DNA of 64,000 nt from UBA6772 sp965183875 (lineage in GTDB: Bacteria; Bacteroidota; Bacteroidia; Flavobacteriales; UBA7430), in the NCBI GenBank assembly GCA_965183875.1, contig CBCYMK010000038.1, positions 1 through 64,000 of the forward strand, written 5' to 3'. The position numbers were made by a program, and so were the translations under genes. This document shows, in pieces, positions 24,182 to 33,140 of the stretch. The notes beneath the pieces were generated by a model. The model was not told the DNA's origin. It did not search any database and saw nothing but the letters and a program-made list of their open reading frames with translations. Position 1 is the first letter of the stretch, and the number at the start of each line of letters is the position of its first letter.

Positions 24182-25393
24182 TTAAAGCCCCAAAAGTAGT
24201 CTTATTTCTTTGTATGGCAACTCAAACCAGGCACCAATACCCTTGTTTGTAATAATTCCATTATATACATAAACACCTCCTCTAATATTAGGTGAACGCA
24301 ATAACATTCCCTGTACACCACCACCATCACCTAGTTTCAATAAAATTGGAGCCAAAATATTACTCAAAGAATAAGAAGCCGTTTTGGCTGACCTCGAGGC
24401 TATATTTGGCACACAGTAGTGTATAATATCATGTTTACTAAAAGTAGGATTTTCGTGTGTGGTAATTTCTGAAGTCTCAAAGCAACCACCTTGATCTATA
24501 CTCACATCAACAATAACCGATTTAGGTTTCATTTGTTGAACCATCTCTTCGGTAATTACACAAGGTGTTCTACCACTCTCGGCGCGTAAAGCACCTATGG
24601 CAACATCGGCTCTTTTTAGTGCTTTCTCTAATACTTTAGGTTGTAAAATTGAAGTGGCTACCCGTAAATTCAAGTCACTTTGTATACGTCTTAAACGAGC
24701 AATAGAATTATCGAACACTTTCACCGAAGCCCCTAAAGCCATCGCCGATCGGGCAGCATATTCTGCTACGGTACCTGCACCAATAATTACTATTTGTGTG
24801 GGACTAACTCCAGCAATGCCCCCCATTAACAAACCTCTACCTCCCGCGCTAGTACTTAACAACTCGGCCGCAATCAAAATAGAGGAAGTCCCCGCAATCT
24901 CACTCATTGAACGTACTATAGGAAAGGAACCCGTTTCATCTTGTATATAATCGAATGCTACCGCAGTAACCTTCTTTTCCATTAGTTTTTTAAAGTAAGT
25001 AGCCGTTTGAGTTTTTAGTTGAAGAGCCGAAATCAAACATTGGTTGTGTTTAAAATAATCGAGTTCGGCCAAAGTAGGGGGCTCTACCTTTAAGATAATA
25101 TCAGCCTGATAAACCTCTTTTACATCAAAACATATTTTGGCTCCAGAATCGGAATACTCTTGATCGCTAAAAGAACTTGAAAGCCCTGCATTAGACTCAA
25201 CATATACCTTATGCCCATTACTAACCAAGAGAGCAACAGCACCTGGTACTAATGGAACCCTGTGTTCCTGAAAAGCACTCTCTTTAGGAATACCAATAAA
25301 CAAGGCTTGCTTTTTTGTTGCCATCTCCAACATTTCGGGCTGTGGCATTAGGAATTCATCGTTCAAAAAACTCAATATCTCAGGCTTAGACAT
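24182..25393 (-). CDS. ald: Alanine dehydrogenase
   Basis: An NAD-dependent enzyme interconverting alanine with pyruvate and ammonia. The 403-residue protein has the N-terminal substrate domain (FIGIPKESAFQEHRVPLVPGAV, with the conserved Arg and Lys region), the Rossmann core VVIIGAGTVAEYAARSAMALGASVKVFD, and MKPKSVIVDVSIDQGGCFETSE, which is diagnostic for alanine dehydrogenase and related transhydrogenase folds. It is longer than the 370-residue Bacillus enzyme, mainly at the N-terminus (~30 residues). It starts 2 nt after tsaE and belongs to the same tight operon, a gene order common in Flavobacteriia. Confidence 0.9.
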   Translation of the reverse strand: MSKPEILSFLNDEFLMPQPEMLEMATKKQALFIGIPKESAFQEHRVPLVPGAVALLVSNGHKVYVESNAGLSSSFSDQEYSDSGAKICFDVKEVYQADIILKVEPPTLAELDYFKHNQCLISALQLKTQTATYFKKLMEKKVTAVAFDYIQDETGSFPIVRSMSEIAGTSSILIAAELLSTSAGGRGLLMGGIAGVSPTQIVIIGAGTVAEYAARSAMALGASVKVFDNSIARLRRIQSDLNLRVATSILQPKVLEKALKRADVAIGALRAESGRTPCVITEEMVQQMKPKSVIVDVSIDQGGCFETSEITTHENPTFSKHDIIHYCVPNIASRSAKTASYSLSNILAPILLKLGDGGGVQGMLLRSPNIRGGVYVYNGIITNKGIGAWFELPYKEIRLLLGL

Positions 25394-25395
25394 AA

Positions 25396-25818
25396 CTAGG
25401 AATTAGATTCAACAAAGGTAAATATACGTTTATTAGAATCGGTCTCAATATGAATTTCTAACAGATCCTCTGGGAGTAAGTTTTTAATCCTCTCAGGCCA
25501 CTCTATAAAACAATAGGCATCCGAATACAAATACTCTTCATACCCCATGTCGTAGGCTTCTTGCTCAGATTTAATTCTGTAAAAGTCGAAATGATAAACG
25601 CAAAGATTCTCTTTGGTTCTATATTCATTTACGATTGAATAGGTAGGGCTACATATTTCTGATTTATCAACTCCTAAATGTGTACATAAAACTTTAATAA
25701 AAGTTGTTTTCCCAGCCCCCATCTCCCCATAAAAGGCAATCGTTTTTTGAGGGTATGAACTTGTTATTTTAGCAGCTAAATCGGGTAATTCAGCTAAAGA
25801 ATTTACAGTAATTTTCAT
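25396..25818 (-). CDS. tsaE: tRNA threonylcarbamoyladenosine ATPase TsaE
   Basis: TsaE is the ATPase that recycles the TsaD-TsaB complex making t6A at position 37 of ANN-decoding tRNAs. The 140-residue protein shows the Walker A motif GEMGAGKTTFIK (31-42), CSPTYSIVNEYR (switch region, ~89-100) and HFDFYRIKSEQEAYDMGYEEY (~108-128) with FIEWPERI near the end. It lies directly after porX (ATG one base past the stop) and before ald, so it is cotranscribed with both. Identity is secure on motif order and size. Confidence 0.95.
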   Translation of the reverse strand: MKITVNSLAELPDLAAKITSSYPQKTIAFYGEMGAGKTTFIKVLCTHLGVDKSEICSPTYSIVNEYRTKENLCVYHFDFYRIKSEQEAYDMGYEEYLYSDAYCFIEWPERIKNLLPEDLLEIHIETDSNKRIFTFVESNS

Positions 25819-27369
25819 TTATTTAGGAGACATACGAATAAAAGGACAAATCATTTCTTCTAAAGAAACACCTCCGTGTTGGTAAGTATCTTTAAAGTAT
25901 TTCACAAAATGATTGTAATTATTCGGGTAGGTTAAAAACACATTTTCTTTGGCAAAGATATAACTCGAACTTAAATTTGCAGCAGGTAAATAGTACTCTT
26001 CTGGGTTATCTACTACCAGTACGTCTTTGGCTTGGTACTGTAAACGTTTCCCTGTTTTATATCTTAGGTTAGAGGAAGTTTCCTTATCGCCAACTACCTG
26101 CGAGGGAGTACCTACGTTTATAGTTCCATGGTCTGTAGTAATAAACAAATCGGCACCCGATGCAGCAATTTTCTTTAACATTTCTAATAATGAAGAGTTC
26201 TCAAACCAGGTTTTCGTTAAAGCCCTATAGGATTTATCTGTTCCCGCCAACTCGCGAATCATATCCATCTCTGTTTTAGCATGAGACAACATATCTACAA
26301 AATTATATACAATTACGTTTAAATCATTCTTTAATAAATTATTAAACTGACCCACTAAACGTTCTCCATATTGTTTCTGTACAACCTTATGATAGCTGTG
26401 CTTGGTACTACCTAAACCCAACCGCTGCAACTGATCTTCTAAGAATTCAGCTTCATGTAAATTTTTACCACCTTCTTCATTATCATTTTTCCATAAATGA
26501 GGAAAACGTTTAGAAATCCCCAATGGGCTTAAGCCAGAAAAAATTGAATTTCTAGAATATTGTGTCGCCGTAGGAAGAATACTACAGAAAGTCGTTTCCT
26601 CTTCAATAGTAAACCACTCTTCGATAACAGGCTGAAGGATTTTCCACTGATCGTAGCGTAGATTATCGATTAATATAAAAAAACTGGATTTATTTTCTTT
26701 GAGGTGAGGCAGGACCTTTTCCTTAAATAAAGTGTGCGAAAGCACAGGTTTATCTTCACTTTCATATAACCAGGATTTATAGTTGTTTTTTACATACTTA
26801 AAAAACTGGGCGTTGGCTTCAGATTTTTGCATCTCGAGAATCTCAACCATTCCTGCAGCATCAATTTTATCGAGCTCCACTTCCCAATGAACCAATTTCA
26901 AATAAATCTCTTCCCAATCTTTTAGGCTACGTACATCCATTAAAGCCATGCTAATTTCTCTAAACTCTTTTTGATATTTAGAAGTTACCGATTGATTAAC
27001 TAGGCGTTTTGAATCTAAGGTCTTTTTTAGAGATAATAGGATTTGGTGTGGATTAACAGGTTTTATTAGGTAGTCGGAAATTTTTGAACCTAAAGCCTCC
27101 TCCATGATATACTCTTCCTCACTTTTGGTAATCATTACCACGGGGACAGAATATTGATCGTAGATTCTATTTAAAGTCTCTAGACCTGAAATACCAGGCA
27201 TATTTTCATCTAAAAAAACAATGTCAAAATTTGTAGATTCAATTAAATCTAAAGCATCTTCACCGTTATTAGCAGTTGATAAATCGTAGCCTTTAGCTTC
27301 TAAAAACAGGATGTGGGGCTTCAACAAATCAATCTCATCATCCACCCAAAGGATTCTCACTTTTTCCAT
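25819..27369 (-). CDS. porX: PorX, response regulator with PglZ phosphodiesterase domain
   Basis: PorX controls the type IX secretion system and gliding in Bacteroidota. The 516-residue protein has a receiver domain at ~1-120, with acidic pair WVDDE (9-13), phosphoacceptor Asp54 (IVFLDENMPG) and Lys in LIKPVNP near 102. A helical linker (~125-205) precedes an alkaline-phosphatase-fold PglZ domain. In this domain LIDNLRYDQWK, CSILPTATQYSRNS, NFVDMLSH and FITTDHGTINVG carry the metal-site residues. Known PorX acts with kinase PorY and an ECF sigma; no porY is in view. It is the first gene of an operon with tsaE and ald. It also tells us the genome should encode a T9SS. Confidence 0.95.
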   Translation of the reverse strand: MEKVRILWVDDEIDLLKPHILFLEAKGYDLSTANNGEDALDLIESTNFDIVFLDENMPGISGLETLNRIYDQYSVPVVMITKSEEEYIMEEALGSKISDYLIKPVNPHQILLSLKKTLDSKRLVNQSVTSKYQKEFREISMALMDVRSLKDWEEIYLKLVHWEVELDKIDAAGMVEILEMQKSEANAQFFKYVKNNYKSWLYESEDKPVLSHTLFKEKVLPHLKENKSSFFILIDNLRYDQWKILQPVIEEWFTIEEETTFCSILPTATQYSRNSIFSGLSPLGISKRFPHLWKNDNEEGGKNLHEAEFLEDQLQRLGLGSTKHSYHKVVQKQYGERLVGQFNNLLKNDLNVIVYNFVDMLSHAKTEMDMIRELAGTDKSYRALTKTWFENSSLLEMLKKIAASGADLFITTDHGTINVGTPSQVVGDKETSSNLRYKTGKRLQYQAKDVLVVDNPEEYYLPAANLSSSYIFAKENVFLTYPNNYNHFVKYFKDTYQHGGVSLEEMICPFIRMSPK

Positions 27370-27419
27370 AGATATTTAGTACTTTAGTTTTTTCAAAAAC
27401 TTGAATAAAATTAGTAAAA

Positions 27420-28664
27420 TTGAAGCCCATAACCACCAATAAAAACAAAATTCTTAACGACCCTATTTATGGGTTCACGACAGTTCCTAACGAGCTAATC
27501 TTCGATCTTATAGAACATCCCTATTATCAAAGACTGCGGAGAATTTCTCAACTAGGACTTACCTACTTGGTTTACCCTGGTGCGTACCACACAAGGTTTC
27601 ATCATGCTTTAGGAGCTATGCACTTGATGCAAAACGCTCTAAAGACCTTACAATCTAAAGGGCATGAAATTACCGAAGAAGAACAGACTGCTGTATTAAT
27701 AGCTATACTATTGCACGATATTGGGCACGGTCCTTTTTCACATGCTCTTGAGCATAGTATTGTAAATGGCATTAACCATGAGCATATATCTATGATGATT
27801 ATGGACAGGCTTAACGAAGAATTTGATGGTAAATTGTCGTTGGCGATTCAAATTTTCCAAAATAAATACCCCAAATTATTTTTACACCAACTTATTTCTA
27901 GCCAGCTTGACGTAGACAGGCTTGACTATTTAAAAAGAGACAGCTTTTACTCTGGGGTGTCTGAAGGTGTAATAAATTCAGACCGAATTATAAGCATGTT
28001 TAATGTAAGTAATGGTGAGTTAGTGGTAGACGCTAAAGGAATTTATTCGGTGGAAAAATTCATAATTGCCCGTAGGTTAATGTACTGGCAAGTATATCTC
28101 CACAAGACAGTTTTGTCTGCTGAATTTAGCTTAGTGGAAGTCCTAAAAAGAGCAAAATACTTAGTACAACAAGGGGTCGATTTATTTGCTACTACAGCGC
28201 TAAAAAAGTTTTTACAAAACAACTATTGCCTACAAGATTTTAACAGTAACAATGATTTACTCGACTACTTTTGTCAGCTAGATGATTTTGATATCATGAG
28301 CTCCATTAAAGAATGGATGAACCACGAGGATAAAGTACTCGCATTATTGAGTACAAAAATCATACAACGAAAGCTTCTAAAAATAGAACTTCAAGACAAG
28401 CCATTCGACAAAGCATATATTGAAGGTATTAGAGCTAAAGCAGAGGCGAAGTACGACCTAAACCATAGTGACAGTGAATACTTAGTGTTTTCAAACAAAA
28501 TTAAAAACACGGCATATAACCCTACAAAAGACAGTATAAATTTACTGTACAAAGACGGTACTATAGTAGATATATCTGAGGCTGCAGATCAATTAAACAT
28601 CTCAGTTTTAGCAAAAACGGTAACCAAGTATTTTCTGTGTTACCCAAAGGAGTGTGTACACTAG
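27420..28664 (+). CDS. HD-superfamily phosphohydrolase (SAMHD1/COG1078-like)
   Basis: A 414-residue HD-domain protein of the group that includes SAMHD1 and dNTP triphosphohydrolases. The metal ligands are in order: HTRFHHALGAMHLM (~54-67), LLHDIGHGPFSHALEH (~97-112, the HD pair) and SSQLDVDRLDYLKRDSFYSG (~161-180). The start is a TTG at 27420, because no ATG or GTG occurs in frame before residue ~65 and the HD motifs require the segment NDPIYGFTTVPNELIFDLIE. A near -7 box (TAAAATTG) overlaps the TTG, which leaves the exact start open. It is 22 nt upstream of lpxD. The substrate may be a nucleotide but is not proven. Confidence 0.86.
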   Translation: MKPITTNKNKILNDPIYGFTTVPNELIFDLIEHPYYQRLRRISQLGLTYLVYPGAYHTRFHHALGAMHLMQNALKTLQSKGHEITEEEQTAVLIAILLHDIGHGPFSHALEHSIVNGINHEHISMMIMDRLNEEFDGKLSLAIQIFQNKYPKLFLHQLISSQLDVDRLDYLKRDSFYSGVSEGVINSDRIISMFNVSNGELVVDAKGIYSVEKFIIARRLMYWQVYLHKTVLSAEFSLVEVLKRAKYLVQQGVDLFATTALKKFLQNNYCLQDFNSNNDLLDYFCQLDDFDIMSSIKEWMNHEDKVLALLSTKIIQRKLLKIELQDKPFDKAYIEGIRAKAEAKYDLNHSDSEYLVFSNKIKNTAYNPTKDSINLLYKDGTIVDISEAADQLNISVLAKTVTKYFLCYPKECVH

Positions 28665-28672
28665 AAAATTTG

Positions 28673-28680
28673 TAATTTAG
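28673..28680 (+). promoter_or_regulatory. Possible -7 box of the lpx operon promoter
   Basis: TAATTTAG differs from TAnnTTTG at one position and ends 6 nt before the lpxD ATG. The same octamer precedes truA. It may give a leaderless lpxD message, in addition to any read-through from the HD-domain gene. Confidence 0.4.
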
Positions 28681-28686
28681 CGCCGT

Positions 28687-29712
28687 ATGAAATTTACCGC
28701 AGCACAAATAGCAGAATTGCTTGGAGGTACCGTAGAAGGGAACCCAGATGTAATCCTGAATCAGCTCACAAAAATTGAAGAAGGAGTAAGCAACTCTCTC
28801 TCATTTTTAGCCAATCCAAAATATACAGAATACCTGTATAACACACTCTCTGCGGTGGTTATAGTAAACAATACGTTTACCCCCGAAAAGCCGTATACTA
28901 CCACTCTTATAAAAGTAAAAGATGCCTATGCTTCCTTTGCAAAACTGATGCGTATAGTAGAAGATTTACAAAAGGAGAAAACAGGTATTGAAGTCCCTAG
29001 TTTCATACACTACAGTTCTAAAATTGGGAATGATGTTTATATTGGTGCATTCGCATATATTGGTAAAAATGTAAGCTTAGGAGAAAAGGTAAAAATTTAT
29101 CCGAACGCATATATTGGTGATAATGTAACTATAGGTACCAACTGTACTATTTATGCAGGGGTGAAAATTTACGAAAACTGTACTGTAGAAAACAACACTA
29201 CTATTCATGCTGGAGCTGTAATTGGGGCTGATGGATTTGGCTTTGCTCCAAACACCGGAAATTCATATGATAAAATTCCACAAATTGGGAATGTACATAT
29301 CAAAGAAGGCGTAGAAATAGGAGCTAATACATGCATAGACAGAGCCACAATGGGCTCAACCATAATTCACAAAGGCGTAAAACTCGACAACCTTATACAG
29401 GTAGCACACAATGTGGAGATAGGAGAAAATACGGTTATAGCTTCACAAACCGCTATAGCAGGTTCGAGCAAGGTTGGTAGTAACTGTATGATTGGTGGTC
29501 AAGTTGCCATTGCAGGACATTTAACAGTTGCCAATAATGTAAAAGTAGCTGGTAAAACTGGTATTGCTGCAGATATTAAGATAGAAGGTAAAATACTACA
29601 AGGACCTTTAGCATTCGATATAAAAGATTTTCAACGTTCGTACATCTACTTTAGAAAACTACCTAAATTAGTGAGCCGCATTGAAAAATTAGAAAAACAG
29701 CATAGTAAATAA
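28687..29712 (+). CDS. lpxD: UDP-3-O-(3-hydroxyacyl)glucosamine N-acyltransferase
   Basis: LpxD adds the second 3-hydroxyacyl chain, on the amino group, in lipid A synthesis, using acyl-ACP. The 341-residue protein has the N-terminal uridine-binding domain (~1-100, SLSFLANPKYTEYL) and a left-handed beta helix of hexapeptide repeats (~105-310, IGKNVSLGEKV, GDNVTIGTNCTIY). The catalytic His is in IQVAHNVEIGENTVIASQ (His ~239). A C-terminal helical tail (FRKLPKLVSRIEKLEKQ) completes it. It starts a run lpxD-lpxC/fabZ-lpxA with 3-nt and 1-nt gaps, so the lipid A genes are translated together. Confidence 0.97.
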   Translation: MKFTAAQIAELLGGTVEGNPDVILNQLTKIEEGVSNSLSFLANPKYTEYLYNTLSAVVIVNNTFTPEKPYTTTLIKVKDAYASFAKLMRIVEDLQKEKTGIEVPSFIHYSSKIGNDVYIGAFAYIGKNVSLGEKVKIYPNAYIGDNVTIGTNCTIYAGVKIYENCTVENNTTIHAGAVIGADGFGFAPNTGNSYDKIPQIGNVHIKEGVEIGANTCIDRATMGSTIIHKGVKLDNLIQVAHNVEIGENTVIASQTAIAGSSKVGSNCMIGGQVAIAGHLTVANNVKVAGKTGIAADIKIEGKILQGPLAFDIKDFQRSYIYFRKLPKLVSRIEKLEKQHSK

Positions 29713-29715
29713 TAG

Positions 29716-31101
29716 ATGGATCAACAACATAGTATAAAGCAAGAAGTTAGTATTAGTGGTATAGGCTTACATACCGGAAAGGAAGTTACCCTTACCTTTA
29801 AACCTGCACCTATTGATCACGGTATACAGTTTAAACGTATAGACCTTGAAGGGCAACCTATAATTGAGGCCGATGCTAAGTATGTTACCGAAACCGACAG
29901 AGGAACTACACTCGATAAGAAAGGAGCAAAACTCCAAACTATTGAACATGTACTTGCTGCTTGTGCTGGCCTTAAACTAGATAATTTACTCATTGAGCTT
30001 AATGGCGAAGAACCACCTATATTAGATGGTAGTTCAATTCAGTTCATCGCAGCATTAAAAGAAGCTAAACCGATAGCACAAAATGCGATGCGTAAGTATT
30101 TTGTTGTTAGAGAAGAAATTTGCTTTGAAGATCCTGAAACTGGCATAAAAATCCAAGCCTTCCCTGCAGATGAATTTAGCGTTTCTGTGAGTATAGATTA
30201 TGACTCTAAAGTTTTGGGATTCCAAAAAACAGAACTAAAATCTATAGATGATTTTGAGGCAGATTATGCCGATGCAAGAACATTTTGTTTTTTACACGAG
30301 CTCGAACTCCTCCTTAAGCACGGCTTAATAAAAGGTGGAGATTTAAGTAACGCTATCGTATATGTAGAAAATAAAGTAGAAGAACAAGAATTAAACAGAC
30401 TCGCGTCGGTTTTTAAGAAAGAAACTATAGGAGTCTGTAAAGATGGCTACCTAAACAACCTTTCTCTAAGGCACGACGATGAAGCTGCAAGACATAAATT
30501 ATTAGATGTTATAGGAGACTTAATGCTCGTAGGAGCTCCTATAAAAGGAAAGATTATTGCACATAAACCTGGGCATGGGCCAAATACCACCTTTGCTAAG
30601 ATTATAAAAGAAGTAATGAAAAAACAAAAGAACTTACCTCCTGTTTACGACCAAAATGCAACTCCTGTAATGGACATCCATCAAATTATGGACACCTTAC
30701 CACACAGGCCACCATTTTTATTAGTCGATAAAATTCTAGCACTCGAAGACAGCAGAGTTGTAGGCTTGAAAAACGTTACAATGAACGAGGATTTTTTCAA
30801 CGGTCATTTTCCCGGAGCTCCAGTAATGCCAGGAGTTTTACAAATTGAAGCTATGGCTCAGGTAGGAGGAATTTTAATCCTTAACACCGTACCAGACCCA
30901 GAGAATTACCTTACTTATTTCATGAAAATAGACAAGGTTAAGTTTAAGCATAAGGTCCTTCCTGGAGACACATTAATCTTCGAAATGGAACTTGTAAGTC
31001 CTATACGTAGAGGTATTTGCCATATGTTCGGCCGTGCCTTTGTAGGTAATAAAATCGTGATGGAAGGTGAATTAATGGCACAAATAGCTAAAAAAAATTA
31101 A
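29716..31101 (+). CDS. lpxC: Bifunctional LpxC deacetylase / FabZ hydroxyacyl-ACP dehydratase
   Basis: A fusion of two enzymes, 461 residues, characteristic of Bacteroidota. The N-terminal ~300 residues are LpxC, the zinc deacetylase that commits UDP-GlcNAc derivatives to lipid A: VSISGIGLHTGK at the start, TIEHVLAACAGL (first zinc His, ~78) and RHDDEAARHKLLDVIGDL (second metal site, ~254-271). Residues ~315-461 are FabZ, with MDTLPHRPPFLLVDKI (catalytic His ~329), GHFPGAPVMPGVLQIEAMAQ and Glu downstream. FabZ feeds fatty acid elongation from the same 3-hydroxyacyl-ACP pool that LpxA and LpxD use, so the fusion balances the two paths. Gaps of 3 nt to lpxD and 1 nt to lpxA. Confidence 0.97.
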   Translation: MDQQHSIKQEVSISGIGLHTGKEVTLTFKPAPIDHGIQFKRIDLEGQPIIEADAKYVTETDRGTTLDKKGAKLQTIEHVLAACAGLKLDNLLIELNGEEPPILDGSSIQFIAALKEAKPIAQNAMRKYFVVREEICFEDPETGIKIQAFPADEFSVSVSIDYDSKVLGFQKTELKSIDDFEADYADARTFCFLHELELLLKHGLIKGGDLSNAIVYVENKVEEQELNRLASVFKKETIGVCKDGYLNNLSLRHDDEAARHKLLDVIGDLMLVGAPIKGKIIAHKPGHGPNTTFAKIIKEVMKKQKNLPPVYDQNATPVMDIHQIMDTLPHRPPFLLVDKILALEDSRVVGLKNVTMNEDFFNGHFPGAPVMPGVLQIEAMAQVGGILILNTVPDPENYLTYFMKIDKVKFKHKVLPGDTLIFEMELVSPIRRGICHMFGRAFVGNKIVMEGELMAQIAKKN

Positions 31102-31102
31102 G

Positions 31103-31885
31103 ATGAATCAACCCTTAGCATATATACACCCTGAGTCGAAAATTGCTCAAAATGTAGTAATTGAACCTTTTGTAACCATTAATAAAAACGTAGAAATCGG
31201 TGAAGGTACCTGGATCGGATCTAACGTTACTATTATGGAAGGTGCGAGAATTGGAAAAAATTGTAGAATCTTTCCGGGTGCAGTTATTTCTGCTATCCCA
31301 CAAGATTTAAAATTTGGCGGAGAAGACAGTCTTGTAATTATTGGAGACAACACAACTATTAGAGAGTGTGTGACCATTAACCGTGGAACAGATGCCTCTG
31401 GAAAAACAGTTGTAGGAGACAATTGTTTACTAATGGCTTACGCACACGTAGCACACGATTGCATTATTGGAAACCACTGTATTATTGTGAATAATGTAGC
31501 AATTGGCGGACACGTAACTTTAGGAGATTACGCTATACTAGGCGGACTATCTGCTGTTCATCAATTTGTTACTATTGGGGCACATGCAATGATCTCTGGA
31601 GGTTCTTTAATTAGAAAGGATATTCCACCGTACGTAAAAGCAGCAAAAGAACCTGTTTCTTTTGTAGGGATAAATTCTATCGGCTTAAGGAGAAGAGGAT
31701 TTACCTCTGAAAAAATTGCTGAGATCCAGAATATTTACAGACAGGTATTTCAGTCTAACAACAATATCTCACAAGCTTTAGAGGTAATAGACACCGACTT
31801 CCCTGCGAGTAAAGAAAGAGATGAGATAACTAGTTTTATCCGTTCTTCTCAAAGAGGTATCATGAAAGGTTACGGTGCTAAATAG
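31103..31885 (+). CDS. lpxA: UDP-N-acetylglucosamine O-acyltransferase
   Basis: LpxA transfers a 3-hydroxyacyl chain from ACP to UDP-GlcNAc, the first step of lipid A. The 260-residue protein is a left-handed beta helix: VVIEPFVTINKNVEIGEGTW, NCRIFPGAVISAIPQDLKF (diagnostic), GDNTTIRECVTINRGT, and AYAHVAHDCIIGNHCIIVNN with the catalytic His ~119. The C-terminal helical domain (RRRGFTSEKIAEIQNIYR) is present. Its stop codon TAG donates the G of the next gene's GTG start, a 1-nt overlap, so the ABC ATPase is translated from the same transcript. Confidence 0.97.
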   Translation: MNQPLAYIHPESKIAQNVVIEPFVTINKNVEIGEGTWIGSNVTIMEGARIGKNCRIFPGAVISAIPQDLKFGGEDSLVIIGDNTTIRECVTINRGTDASGKTVVGDNCLLMAYAHVAHDCIIGNHCIIVNNVAIGGHVTLGDYAILGGLSAVHQFVTIGAHAMISGGSLIRKDIPPYVKAAKEPVSFVGINSIGLRRRGFTSEKIAEIQNIYRQVFQSNNNISQALEVIDTDFPASKERDEITSFIRSSQRGIMKGYGAK

Positions 31886-32523
31886 TGAGTTTACAACTCG
31901 TAAATATTTCAAAGAGATTTCAAAAAGACTGGGTTTTTAGAAAGGTTAATTACACCTTTCAAATCCCTGGAACTTATGCTATTCAAGGGGCTAATGGATC
32001 GGGTAAATCTACTTTACTTAAACTAATATCTAGCTTTTTAACTTCCACCGAAGGAACACAAAGTTTAAGCCTGAATGATCAGAAAATTGAAATTGAGGAT
32101 TGGCCTGCACATATAAGCTATGCTGCTCCTTATTACGATTTAATAGATGAAATGCACTTAAGTGAGTTCCTAGAGTTTTACTGCAAGTTTAAACCGCTTC
32201 GCAAAGGACTTACAATAAGTGAGTTTTTATCTATTTCCTATTTAGAAGATGCTTCCGATAAGCTGATTAAAAACTTCTCTTCAGGAATGAAACAGCGACT
32301 TAGAATTGCCCTAGCATGGCTCACAGATGTGAGCATCATTTTATTGGATGAGCCTACCTCAAACCTCGATAAAAAAGGAATAGAATGGTATAAGGCACTA
32401 GCAGCTACCTACTCAAAAAACAAACTTGTTATTGTTTGTTCTAACAATATAGAAGACGAATACTTTTTTTGTGATGAAATCCTTCAGATGAAAGACCTCG
32501 GAGCATTAAAAGACTCAAATTAA
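31885..32523 (+). CDS. Orphan ABC transporter ATP-binding subunit
   Basis: A 212-residue ATPase subunit without a membrane domain. Walker A is GANGSGKSTLLKL (~34-46), the Q-loop region is around YAAPYYDLID, the signature is FSSGMKQRLRIALAW (~132-146) and Walker B is IILLDEPTSNLDKKG (~153-167). The H-loop position reads CSNNIEDE, where Asn replaces the usual His, which might lower or alter hydrolysis. It starts at a GTG whose first base is the last of the lpxA stop. No permease gene is nearby, so its partner is encoded elsewhere. Its place between lpxA and efp suggests a role at the envelope, but the substrate is unknown. Confidence 0.88.
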   Translation: MSLQLVNISKRFQKDWVFRKVNYTFQIPGTYAIQGANGSGKSTLLKLISSFLTSTEGTQSLSLNDQKIEIEDWPAHISYAAPYYDLIDEMHLSEFLEFYCKFKPLRKGLTISEFLSISYLEDASDKLIKNFSSGMKQRLRIALAWLTDVSIILLDEPTSNLDKKGIEWYKALAATYSKNKLVIVCSNNIEDEYFFCDEILQMKDLGALKDSN

Positions 32524-32554
32524 ATTAATATCTTGGACACCTAAAATTTCCATT

Positions 32555-33121
32555 ATGGCAAGTACATCAGACATCAAAAACGGATTGTGTATAAAACACA
32601 ACCACGATTTATTCAAAATCATAGAATTCCTTCATGTAAAACCAGGTAAAGGACCTGCTTTTGTGAGAACAAAATTAAAGAGTTTAACCTCAGGTAAAGT
32701 CTTAGACAACACCTTCCCTTCAGGATCAAAAATTGAAGCGGTAAGAGTGGAGACTAGAAAATACCAATACTTATACCCTGAAGATAGTGGCTTCCATTTT
32801 ATGCACACCGACACTTTCGAACAAATTTTCTTGGAAAAAACGATAGTTGGTGGATTCCAATTCATGAAAGAAGGTGAAATAGTAGAAGTTGTATTTGATG
32901 CAGATGAAGAGAACCCACTTACCTGTGATGTTCCTTCGTCAGTAGTATTAGAAATTACTTATACAGAGCCTGGGGAAAAAGGAAACACTGCTACAAATGC
33001 ACTTAAACCAGCAACGGTAGAAACAGGTGCTACAGTAAACGTACCTCTTTTTATTAATGAAGGAGATAAAATTAAAATTGACACAGTTAAAGGCGCTTAC
33101 CAAGAGAGAGTAAAGGCTTAA
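32555..33121 (+). CDS. efp: Elongation factor P
   Basis: EF-P rescues ribosomes stalled at polyproline. The 188-residue protein has the three beta domains in order: KOW-like N-domain (MASTSDIKNGLCIKHNHDLFKI), OB domain with ESGFHFMHTDTFEQI-like sequence, and the C-terminal domain ending TGATVNVPLFINEGDKIKIDT. The modification-loop residue is in HVKPGKGPAFVRTKLKS (Lys ~32), so a lysine-type modification is possible. Gene order lpxA-efp is widespread in Bacteroidota. The window encodes a run of nine Pro in tonB, a plausible client. A strong terminator follows 19 nt after the stop. Confidence 0.97.
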   Translation: MASTSDIKNGLCIKHNHDLFKIIEFLHVKPGKGPAFVRTKLKSLTSGKVLDNTFPSGSKIEAVRVETRKYQYLYPEDSGFHFMHTDTFEQIFLEKTIVGGFQFMKEGEIVEVVFDADEENPLTCDVPSSVVLEITYTEPGEKGNTATNALKPATVETGATVNVPLFINEGDKIKIDTVKGAYQERVKA

Positions 33122-33140
33122 TTAACACATTATACCACAT

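Noticed and set aside
25819..27369. PglZ domain as a sign of a BREX phage-defence locus
   Set aside because: The PglZ domain follows a receiver domain in one 516-residue protein, the layout of PorX. No BrxC, BrxL, methylase or other BREX gene is nearby.
27420..28664. HD phosphohydrolase as an antiphage dNTPase
   Set aside because: It sits beside lipid A genes with no defence neighbours and belongs to a widespread housekeeping-like group, so a defence role is not supported.
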